A DNA stretch of 64,000 bases from Sporodiniella umbellata (Eukaryota > Mucoromycota > Mucoromycetes > Mucorales > Rhizopodaceae), in the NCBI GenBank assembly GCA_025677835.1, contig JAIXMR010000078.1, forward strand, positions 62,001-126,000, in the 5' to 3' direction. Position 1 is the first letter of the stretch; each line of letters starts with the position of its first letter. The notes beneath the pieces were generated by a model that ran no database searches, was not told the DNA's origin, and worked only from the letters and a program-made list of their open reading frames with translations. Below are positions 1 through 9,686 of the stretch, piece by piece. A program made the position numbers and the translations under genes.

Positions 1-284
1 ACATTGCGATAGACGATGGATCTATAGGTGAACAATTCCTCTTTTGTATAACCGTTCAAGTTGATGATCTTCATTTGCTTAAGAATGGTTGATTTTCCGG
101 ATTCTCCACTTCCTGGTTTGAATTAGCCTATCGCATTCGACCACTCTTATTGCAGTTATGTACCTAAAAGTAATATTTTGCACTGAGTTTCTCTTATTCC
201 TTTTTCTTTTTCCAAATATCGGTCAATTTCGCTACTCCTTTTCCGTTCATAGTCGCTTTTTTCTGAGGAGTGGCATACGCCCAT
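1..284 (-). CDS. Heterotrimeric G-protein alpha subunit, 5' part (runs off window)
   Basis: GTP-binding alpha subunit of a heterotrimeric G protein, which would couple a seven-helix receptor to cAMP or MAPK signalling at the plasma membrane. The protein begins MGVCHSS: Gly2 and Cys4 fit the N-myristoylation/palmitoylation signal of G-alpha. An N-terminal charged helix follows, then LLLG continuing after a 51-nt intron (163..113) into GSGESGKST, the P-loop, and the conserved KQMKIIN stretch. Exon 1 is 284..164; exon 2 begins at 112 and leaves the window at position 1. The start is chosen because the lipidation motif sits directly after it; the ATG lies within a longer open frame. The class of alpha subunit cannot be told from this part. 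A G-beta gene lies about 39 kb away in the same window. Confidence 0.93.
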
Positions 285-560
285 GGTAATAAAAGTGTAT
301 GTTTGTTGTTTATCAAGTAGTTCAAAACAGAGTTTTCTCACTCTCTCACTCTCCCCACTCCAAATAGATGTATATATATATATATATATATCTATCTATA
401 AAGTAAAAAATAAAAAAAAATAAAAAAAATAAATAAAAAAAAAAAAGGAATAAATGAGCGGAAAAGAAAAACAAACAAATAAAAGTGCTATTTTTGACCC
501 CTCTTTTCATCTGCATACTCGTTTTTCTATGTATCCACAGTGTGCATGTTCAATCAACGC

Positions 561-594
<34 letters not shown>

Positions 595-693
595 TTATTC
601 TCTTTGGTTTTTTCTTTCTATTACTTGTTTTTATTGTTTTTGTTTTGCTTTGTTTTTAGTTATCATCGGTATTCTTTTACATCCAAAGGTTAT
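285..693. other. Intergenic, low complexity
   Basis: Region between the divergently oriented 5' end of G-alpha and the 3' end of the chitin deacetylase gene. It holds a TA microsatellite (about 369-391), A-rich stretches around 405-446 and an A run at 561-591. Short open frames here are translations of these runs; no gene seen. Confidence 0.7.
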
Positions 694-2743
694 TTATAGA
701 GCCATGGCTAAAGCCATGACAAAAGTAATAGCGATACCAGCCATGCTGCCCAATTGGGTATGGGTAGCATCGTTACTGTTGGCTGTTGTTGTTTGGTTGG
801 TTGTGCTGGAGGTATTTTTAGATGAGGTTGTGTTGGCAGTGGTGTTTCCAGCGACGGGAACCGCGGTATCTTGATAGGCACAGTTAGTGTTCGTGCACAG
901 ACAGGATCCGGCAATAGGATCCCACCATAAGCTATCACAGTTGTTAGGTACCGGATGGCGGTATTTGGGATCGTTGGATGGAGTTTTAGCTTCCGGCGTG
1001 GGATTGTTTAAAGATGGTGCTGTAGCAGGGCAATTGAAACAAGTAGACCAGTTTTCAGTAACAAAGTTACAAGAGTTCAAGAGGCCTCCTGAAACAAGAT
1101 TGTTGGCAGTACTAATATTTTCAAGTCCGTTACAAATCTCCTTGCCAACGTTAGGCAGTGTACACTGCATGTAGGGCTGGCTTGCAAGCTGACTGGCTGG
1201 GACAGGGTTTTGCATCTACTCAGATAACTCAACATACATGTGTTTGTAATACCTTTCTTACCCATTGTAAAAGTTGATCGTTAGTGACAAACCAAACGTC
1301 AGGCTTGGATTGAAGCGATTGAATAAAGTTGACTACTGCACTTTTTTGAGGTCCAACATCAGGAAGGCCAGGTGTATTGGTCAAATGTGCTGTTTTTTTT
1401 TTTTAAAGTAAACAAGCGGTGGTTTTGAATAACAAAAAAAAAAAACTTTGACTTACTGGGATGTACATAAATACCAAAAGGCTGACGGTTTCCGTTATAG
1501 TGTCGATCAAAGTTGTCTTTAGACCAAGCAGTGACATCGGATGGAGAGCCAGCCAAGTAAACATCCATCAATTGGGCGGTTCCGGCCTTATCCACAACAG
1601 CATACATAGGGATTTCCCATACACCTATTTACATATAAGTATTGACATAACCAAAGCAAAGATTGCTCATACCAGGAAGTTGAAGCTTTGAGCCACAAAC
1701 GTTGTTCCAACAGTCGTTAGCTAAACCGTAATCTAAAGTATAGGGCCTTGAAAAAAATAGGGGGGAAGTTAGCTATAGAGATAGATGAACCAAGCATTGG
1801 TTTACCAATAACAGTCTTCAGTAACAGCAGTAACAGAAGTATCATATTGAAATCCTTGTTTGGAAATTTCTTTCAGCGTTTCGGTAGTATAGTTTACTAT
1901 ATTGCGTAGCAACTCAGTACCAAGGTTTTACTTTTTTTTCTCATCAGGTTGATTTTGACTTACAGAAAGGAGCACGGAAACCCTTGATTTTGCCAAGGGG
2001 AATACCGCCATATTGGTTCAGCATAGCTCGAGCAGAAGCAATTTCTCTATATAAACTGTAAGATAAAACAATAGGGGTTTCAAGAAACACTTACTGAGCA
2101 GAGGGCGATCCTATTTAATTTTTTTTTTGAGAAAAAAATAGGTTAAACAAGCGGACATATATAGTATTGATACTTGTTCTAAACAAAGCTTACCAACATG
2201 AGAAAAGGTATGGCTACGCAAATAAATATATAAAAATTAAGCAAAATATTATTTGTAATACAATTTTAAAAAAGTAGGCTTACTCGGCAACTTCATTTCC
2301 ATTGGCATACCATTGCTGAACAAGAGCAAAATCGGTATATTGCATAGAAACATACCATGAACCCTATATGAGAGTTAAAAATCAAGACTTTTAAAAGATT
2401 GTTTTATTTGTTTTTTTTTACCTTGGCCGAGCATCCGTTGGGGTTTCTTTTGTAGGTTTTAGGACAAGTCAGTAAAACACAAACTACTTCCAGGACAGTA
2501 AACTTACTTGACGTTAAGTAGGTCTTTGGCAGTTGCCAATAATTGGGGTTGAATGGAGTCGTCAAAGGTGACAGTTACGAATTGAGGTACGTCCTTTGGA
2601 TTCAAACCTCCAGGAGGCGATTGAGAAGGACAAAGACATTTGGGGAGTTTACACGCATTAGGGTCGCAGGAAGATGCGCCAGACTGAGCCTGTACAAGAC
2701 CGGCAACTAATAAAATAGCAGCACTAACACTTTGCAGTTTCAT
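694..2743 (-). CDS. GPI-anchored polysaccharide (chitin) deacetylase, CE4 family
   Basis: Secreted, wall-bound enzyme expected to remove acetyl groups from chitin, giving chitosan, an abundant polymer in mucoralean walls. It starts with a signal peptide (MKLQSVSAAILLVAGLVQA). A Cys-rich stretch with KCLCPSQSPPGGL follows, then VTVTFDDS (CE4 motif 1, two Asp), HTFSHVG (motif 2, metal His) and GFRAPF (motif 3). The C-terminal half has several Cys, an Asn/Thr/Ser-rich, N-glycosylatable tail and a terminal hydrophobic stretch, as in GPI-anchored proteins. Exons resolved: 2743..2508, 2446..2422, 2363..2284, 2213..2194, 2110..2095, then further exons to 694. The CLCPSxxPPGG-TFDD arrangement resembles animal chitin deacetylase-like proteins more than the short yeast Cda1/2. 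Introns are short with clear GT/AG ends. Substrate is inferred from family. Confidence 0.9.
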
Positions 2744-3367
2744 TTTTCGAATTAATTTTCAAAGGGACAAAAGAACGTAAAATAGATTCAACCTAAATAG
2801 CTAAAAAAAAAAAAAAAAAAAAAGATAGAAAAAGGTACAATAAAAATAGAAGTCCCTTTATTTGGTATCTGTATCTTGTAAAATAAACCTCCAATGAAAC
2901 TCCTGCGTGTACGAAAGACAACAGTGTAACATTCCCCTTTCTGTTTACAAAGAAAAGCATCACATGATTTGCAGTGCATATTAATAATGCTTTATTAACA
3001 CTAATGAAAAAAAAAAAAAGAAGAACGAAATAAACAAACAAAGAAAACACAAACAAAAACGTAGAGGCATAATCCGAATGGCTGATTACATACGCTGTAT
3101 TCTGTTTTCTTTACAAAGCAATTGAGAAGACTTTTGGGCTTTACACAGCGTATTTGCTTTGGGTTTGTTTATTTAGTGTTCTATACAAATGTTTTCTGCG
3201 CTCTGTAAACTTCAACCTACCCGTTACGGAGCAAGAGAGTGCTATTTATATCAAGAATAAAGACACCCTAAAAATAGTCGTTCGATGAACCCTTGACTTC
3301 AACTTCCGCCAAATATGCGTCACTTTCTGGCATTGGGCCAGAGTGAAGTATTTTCTCTAACCTATAG
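2744..3367. other. Intergenic / 5' region of the QCR9-like gene
   Basis: T/A-rich DNA with A runs near 2803-2823 and 3009-3019. The 5' flank and part of the first intron of the downstream QCR9-like gene must lie here: a branch-like ctaac and an acceptor tag end at 3367. No other gene seen. Confidence 0.5.
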
Positions 3368-3621
3368 CCTGCTGCTACCGCTTCTGGTTTGAATCGCGCT
3401 GTTTACCCTTCTGTCTTTAAGAAAAATTCCGCTTTCATTACCACCGTTTTTGCAGGAGCCGTTGCATTTGAAGTCGGATTGGATACTCTTTCTACCGAGA
3501 TTTGGGACAAAGTAAACAATGGTGTAAGTTTTACACAGCGAAAAGAAGAAAAAATAGGGGAGGGAAGGACTAACTTTATGTATAGAAACAATGGAAAGAT
3601 ATCAAAAACAAATACGAATAG
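3368..3621 (+). CDS. QCR9: Cytochrome bc1 complex subunit 9 (QCR9/UCRC-like), first exon not located
   Basis: Small single-pass inner-membrane subunit of mitochondrial complex III. The readable protein contains RAVYPSVFKKNSAF, then a hydrophobic helix (TTVFAGAVAFEVGLDTL), then W-D-K-V-N-N-G and, after a 62-nt intron (3524..3585), KQWKDIKNKYE and a stop. This matches the family pattern: charged N-terminus, FxRRN/KKN before one membrane helix, and a C-terminal NxGKxWKDIKxKY. The exon starts at 3368 right after tag, which would be an in-frame stop without splicing, so an upstream exon with the ATG must exist. None of the ATGs at 3189, 3285 or 3315 joins in frame at a good GT donor, so the start is unresolved. 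Total size, about 65 residues, fits the family. Confidence 0.82.
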
Positions 3622-3833
3622 GTCTTTTTCTCAACCGATACTGGAATAAACTTACAGTCCCGCACAAACCCACATTCGTTTGCCTGCATAAACATTCTTT
3701 CTGTTGTGTTTTATCAAACTCTTTTTTTTCTGCTTTTCTTTTTCCTTATTTAAAAGTAGAATATCATTTTTATGTAGATTAGAAAGAGAAAAAAAAAAAA
3801 AAAAAAAAACAGCAAATTACACAGTGGGGATTT

Positions 3834-6800
3834 TTATGCACAGGCCCAATCAGCGACATATGAAAAGTTTTGGAACTCTTGTTGTTCAACACGGTTCAGG
3901 TTGGAGTCAATGGGAGTCAAAGCAGGTACCTCACTTGTAAATTCTTCATCAAAGTTGGAAGTATCCAAACGGCCGTTGACTGAAGGATAGAAAGGAGGAG
4001 GTATACGCTTAGCCAACATATCTTCCCATACAACCCCGCGGAAGAAGGGATGACGTCTGATAGGCAAGGCATCATCAGGACCGCCACCCAAACGTCTGTT
4101 AGGATCGCGTTGCAAGAGCTGTTGACAGATGGAAATTGAATCAGTTGACATATTGATGGGGTATAAGATATCGTCCTCCAAGATGGCATCAAAAATTTCA
4201 TCTTCATCTTCGCCTCGGAAGGGAGATTGACCAAGTAACATTTCATAAATCAAAACACCGTAAGCCCACCAATCTACTGCACGGCCATAGTTTTGCTCTT
4301 TCAAGATTTCAGGGGCCATGAATTCAGGAGTACCACAGAAGGTGCCTGTAGTATGTCCGAAGCCCATGTTCTCTTTACAGAGACCGTAATCAGCCATCTT
4401 GATATGGCCGTCCAAGCCCAACATGATGTTGTCTAATTTAAGATCACGATAGATGATTCCTTGGCTATGGAAGTATTCCAGGGCAAGCATGACTTCGCAT
4501 GCATAGAACTTGGCTCTTCTTTCAGAGAACTGTCCTCGCTGAATGTGCCACATCAAATCACCACCCTTGACATATTCCATCACAAAGTAAACACGGCTCT
4601 CTGTCTGGAAGCTAGAGTGAAGGTTGATTAAGAACGGGTGGCGCGCTTTATTGGCTGCTTGGAATACACGCTTTTCGGATCGAACACTACCGGAAAAAGA
4701 TCAGAACAAAAACCATCCCATTCAGTCGATTTACCTTTCAATTTCGTCATTGTCAATAATGAATCTCTTCTTCAACATCTTGATAGCATACAATTGTTTG
4801 TCATGCTTCTCTTCTGCAAGCATTACCTTACCAAAGTTACCCTTACCAAGAACAGCCAAGAAACTAAAGTCTTCCAAAGCTACCTTACGATTCGCAGGCT
4901 GTTTAGGTGGATATTGTCCCTAAAAAAAAAAAAATAAGCAACAGAAAAAAAAGTTCAATGTTTTGTAAACCGCTCACTTGAGGTACCATGGGTTGTTGTT
5001 GGTAAGGACTCATGGGCTGTTGTTGGGGAGGGCGCATCATACCCTGAGGTTGTTGGTATGGACTGTAAGGAGATTGAGGTCTCATTTGCTGGTATCTGGG
5101 ATCAACACTGGGCCCTTGGTATCCATAAGGAGAGGGTGGCATCTGGCTGTGAGGGGGAAGAGTGGGTGGACGTTGCTGTTGAGGCATTCTTCCAGGTTGA
5201 GGCATACCTCCAGGTTGCTGTTGGGAGTAAGATTGAGGAGGATAGGGATGTTGGGATGAAACAGGGTAAATTTGGGCGGTTTGGGGTGAGGCAGGTTGTT
5301 GGATGCCGTTGTACATGTTGGGTGGTGTTTGAGGAACAACGATAGGGCTTTTTGGTGGAGGGATAGGTGATTGATCTTCCACAGATACTTGGGAAAGCTG
5401 ATTGCTGATGCTTTCCTCCTCAGAGACTTCAGGTTCTTCAATTTTCTCAGTTTTGGATATTCTGTTGTTTTTGGTTTCTAATGTTTTGCGTTTGGCAGCA
5501 GCCTTGATTTCGGCAAGCATTTGATTAGCCATTTCCATACTCAAACCGCAGAAATCGGGTACACGACGTTCACAACGCGTATGGGCTGTAATATCACATT
5601 CTATAGAAACAACGACATCAGTCTTTTGTTTTACCCTTTTTTTTTTAATATAATAAAATCATTACCAGAACACTTTTTGGCTCCTCGAGACCCCAAAGGC
5701 AACATGTAACCACAATGACAACACCAATTGGCACCAATGTTAGTAATCGGCTCGAATCTGTGAGGAATTTTATGACTTAATTTGTCTTCATCAGATACCT
5801 AGTTTTTGTAAACAAGTTTAGTAAAAAACATTTTATTTTCCTTTTTCTTACAGTTTCAGTAGAGTTTGCTGTGCATTTAGTAACCACTTTACTAGAGCAT
5901 TTCTTATGACAGGTATATTCACAATCCTCACACTGATAACCACTGTTGACAAAAAACTCTTGACATAGAGCACATTTCATAACGTTGTAGAATCTATTTT
6001 CCAAGAATTGATGGCCGTTTACTTCTACTACTTCTTCACGACGTTGGCGAACAGCACCCGCACGACCAAGTTTGTCCATAGGGCGGCGATTTCCGTCAGC
6101 ACGTACAAAGTTGAGGCGAAGAGCTACTTTGCCAATAGGTTCCACGTCGAACCAAGCCTCAATACCACTTTCTGCTGCCTGGCTGATGACAGGCGTGGGG
6201 GCCAATACCGTCTCTTTTTCGTTGATTCCCTCCTCGCCTGCATCTGCCTGTCTTTTCTGTTCAGCCAACATCCATTGAGGCACCTTTCGTTTTCTGAGGC
6301 CCTCTGTGATATCTGTGATCTTTAGCCAGAAGACACCTATTGGGAGCGATTTTTCAGGCGACTGGTCGTAAATACTAATTTCGATTTCTGAAGCCTTATT
6401 CACGTGCGTCTCGCAAAGTTCGTTCCATTTATCGTTACGTGTAGGTCTTGAGCGGAAAACAACTTGGTTGTCAATCTTCACCAATACCACTGTAGCCGGA
6501 GTACGAATCATTCGAGTAGGAGCATGTGCTAGTTCACATGCTTCCAATAATTCCAATTGAAGCTTACCAGTGACTGGCCTTCTAAACCCAGGAGGTAAGC
6601 GTGCAGAGGGTGGTGTCTCCAATTCTAGTTTGTTTGTTTTTTTAGGTAAAAATGTTTTTGCGCACGCGTTTTTTGTATGTTTTTTTTTTCAGCAATTACC
6701 ATAATCGTCTTCATCGCCACCTTCTCCAATATACAGACTCTTGTATTTTCTTAAAGCAGAGTTCAACAAGCTTAGCTTTTCCATACTTTCAGACATTTTG

Positions 6801-7396
6801 TCTTGAATGTCTGTACGGTTCCTTCGGTCTCCTGAAGTGTTTTTCTCTAATACTTCTGCCATACCCTTGATACCCTTGAGTACCGTCTTTTCAACATCAA
6901 GCTTGTACTCCAATTCATGTAACTTGAGCGAAACCTTAGGTTTATTATACGGAGTTTCGGACATCAAAAGATCTAATAACTTATTATGAACAACCCTTTT
7001 TTTTATCCTATGTTTTGTTATGGTTATGATTACCAAGGTTAGAGTATTTTGTCTTATTTGAATCGCTTTGAACTAAAGTGGTGACGTTTGCTGACATGGA
7101 ACTTGTTCTGGGTGGATGCGTAGAAGGTATCGACAACTGAGGGCTGTTCTCGACGCTATCCTCTCTTGCTTCCAGCCGATGTAGCTCTTCTGTAAAGTAG
7201 TCAATATACTTTTGGTATTCTTTTATTTGAGTCTCGCAATCTGATATAACATTCTTGTCTTTCAATAAAGGACGCATTTGTATAAATTTATCTCGCATAA
7301 TTCGATTATGTTCGATTTTAGCCTCTAGCTCTACTTTCTAATAATATTTTGTCACTACCGGGTTTATTTTATCCTCTGTCTTCTTTTTACCGTCAT
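3834..7396 (-). CDS. PKC1: Protein kinase C, fungal Pkc1 type (HR1-HR1-C2-C1-C1-kinase)
   Basis: Ser/Thr kinase of the cell-wall-integrity pathway, normally activated by Rho1-GTP and acting upstream of the Bck1-Mkk-Mpk1 MAPK cascade. In order: two HR1 coiled-coil Rho-binding repeats; a C2-like domain (about 6620-6060); C1A with H-x12-C-x2-C spacing ([17 protein letters not shown]); C1B ([17 protein letters not shown]); a Pro/Gln/Tyr-rich linker; and an AGC kinase. The kinase shows [31 protein letters not shown] in place of [16 protein letters not shown] and a C-terminal hydrophobic motif FSYVADW. The first coding exon is only 6 nt (7396..7391, Met-Thr), joined over a short intron (7390..7338) to [10 protein letters not shown]. 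Many introns are under 80 nt. Length is roughly 1,000 residues, usual for Pkc1. Confidence 0.95.
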
Positions 7397-8590
7397 TTTG
7401 AGTGTTTATGTGTTTAAAAAATAAGTGTATGTATATTGAAAAAAAAAAGTGCCCAAGCTAAATCTATTTTTTTTTTTTTTGGGTGGGAAAAAAATACGTG
7501 GAAAGAAAAAGGAAAAGGAAAGAAATGAGGCTAAGAAAAAGTTTTAGAAAAAAAAAACATGTGTGATTTTAATGTGGCACCAAATAAAGTAAAGTCTTGA
7601 GTGAGTGATTTTTTGACGTGCTTTTTGAATCCAACTCTGGCGCAATTTTCTTTTTCTTTGCGGGCATTGTTCTCTGCTTTAACAATAGATACAAAAAAAA
7701 AAGAATGTGTTTGCTTGTTTGCACCTTTTAGTAAGAGCTTTTAAGCCAAAATCCTTTTAACACCTCTGTCCTTGTCTTTTCTAATAAAATACATTCCTTG
7801 TGGCGCATAACAATAAGTATATGCTCAGCTTCTTGTTATAGTGAAAGGTAGTCCTAGTCCTTGTTCAGCCATCACTTACATTACCGTTTTAGCGCCACTT
7901 TTTTTTTTTTTTTTTTTTTTTTTTTGCAATGCCGAGCGTTTCGGCTCTGGGTCTCTATTAAGCAGTTTTATGTAGACAATCACATTGACCTTTTTTTTTT
8001 TAAAAAACGGCTCTTAGCTTCAATATCAACACCTATTAAACAATAGAACTGTTCAAAGCTCGTTTAGCTTGCATTTTTTTTTCGTATCACCCTAAATAAC
8101 AACAGCTTTGTTTGTAGTAGCTGATTATGAGCAAAGTAGCTGAAAAACTTGACTAAGGCCAACGAAAACTAAAATTGAAAAGAATAATGGCTAAAACGAA
8201 AACAAAATAGCTTGTTGCTTTTTTAAGCTTTTTTGACACTCTCAAACCCTATCCATAGTATTTTTTAATTTTATTTTCATACCCCTTCAAGTTTTAATAG
8301 ATTCCTGATAAAGTAAAAACAAGCCAACACGCGTCTCCTACACTTGACAGACATGGTCATTACAAAAGAAAAGCGCTTTAAGATGAATTAACTTAAATCG
8401 CCTAATACCAAATACTTTGCTGATTCAATTATAGCTTTCTTCACTCTTTTGTGTTTTGTTTGAGCGTTCATCTGAGATACCTGTCCTGTTGTGAGAGATT
8501 TCCGTCTATTTCATTTTAACGCAGTCATAAGCAAACTTCAAAAAAAAAAAAAAAAAAAAAATACACGCAAGTTTATTTTTATAACGACCC
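7397..8590. promoter_or_regulatory. Divergent promoter region between PKC1 and the export-adaptor gene
   Basis: About 1.2 kb separating two divergently transcribed genes. It has long T runs (7466-7480, 7899-7925, 7990-8000) and an A run just before the downstream start (8540-8561). Such poly(dA:dT) tracts commonly exclude nucleosomes. Short frames here are T-run translations. No specific operator recognised. Confidence 0.5.
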
Positions 8591-9686
8591 ATGGGCAGAC
8601 GGGATTTGGACACTTCTTTGGATGATATAATAAGAAATAAAAGAGACCGAAAAGGCAACCAAAGACCAAGTAGAGATCATAGCTCGCCAAGACACAGCTA
8701 CGATTCGAGAAACACAACCTCATCTACTCGAGGAAAGCCAAGAGTCAATGACATTAAAAGTACGGAAAGGAGAGGAATTCAAAAGCCTAGTAGGGGCGGT
8801 CATTTATCCATCAACAGCCGCCTAGGAGATATAATCCCTCCTCAAAAGCCATCCAGCTATCACTCCAGAGGAATCTCTAAAGTAAGCTTATTTCATTGTG
8901 CTTCTTGTTCTCTCAAAATATAACATATACAATAGAGACCCAAGGTTGTTGGCCCCACCCTGACAAGGCCAACAGCTTACTTGAGAAAAGCGAGTACAGA
9001 TTTTGATCCCAAAGAAGAGAGCAAAATTGACCCTTCATCTCTTATTATTACAAAGACGGTAACGCCTCAGAGTACCAGTACGCTAGTACAGACAAAAACT
9101 CCCAATATACAACATGAACAAGCACCAATGCAAAAAATAAGACAGTCAAGACAAACAGAATCCCCAACATCAGCACACAATGTCCCTAGTAGCACGGTTT
9201 ACCAACGACAAAAGCCAATAGAGTCTCCTGAAAAAACAAACATTGTTCTGCTCTGCAACCTTGACCCTAGAGCAACTGCAGAGGACGTTGGAGTAAGCCT
9301 CGGTTACTGCAGAAACGCACTTTTTTTATCTAATTGTATGTGCGTGTGTGTGTGTTTTTTAGGAAACGTGCAGTATGTTTGGACCTATAATGAGCTGTGA
9401 TATGCTACTTGACCCTATGGGTAGGCCGTTATATGAAGCAGAAGTAGAATTTATGTACACACAGTCTGCTGAAGAGTGTGTAGCGAAACTGGATGGCGAA
9501 ATAGCAGATGGTAGAGATAGGATAAAAAAAAAAGTTGTTAATCATGATACTATTACAGGACGAGTTCTTCGCGCACATTTACAATTCAAAGCTACACCGC
9601 CTGTTGTTCCACGCTATTCCTCTAGAACCGTAGGTGCATCTGCTAGAATTGAATCAAGATACAATGATACACCCTCTATGCCGTAA
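8591..9686 (+). CDS. mRNA-export adaptor: N-terminal UAP56-binding motif plus RRM (ALY/REF-like)
   Basis: Predicted nuclear RNA-binding adaptor linking mRNA to the DEAD-box helicase UAP56/Sub2. Near the N-terminus LDTSLDDIIRNKR matches the UBM of ALYREF/Yra1 and UIF (consensus near DMSLDDIIK). It is followed by an Arg/Ser-rich basic stretch, a second shorter SRLGDIIP, and another low-complexity segment. The C-terminal part is an RRM: beta1 IVLLCNLDPRATAEDV, beta-2/3 around FGPIMSCDMLLDPMGRPLYEAEVEF, and the helix SAEECVAKLDGEIADG. Exons 8591..8881, 8936..9292 and 9363..9686 join in frame to 323 residues. The RRM is divergent and no C-terminal UBM is seen, so it may be a lineage-specific ALY relative rather than Yra1 itself. 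Confidence 0.75.

Noticed and set aside
2788..3056. Two overlapping minus-strand frames of 63 and 87 codons
   Set aside because: Mostly Phe/Leu from T runs; no coding composition and no conserved start.
4978..5345. Plus-strand frames of 93-95 codons opposite the PKC1 linker
   Set aside because: Antisense of the Pro/Gln-rich linker of PKC1.
6008..6325. Plus-strand frame of 105 codons opposite the PKC1 C2/C1 region
   Set aside because: Shadow frame; the minus strand encodes clearly conserved domains here.
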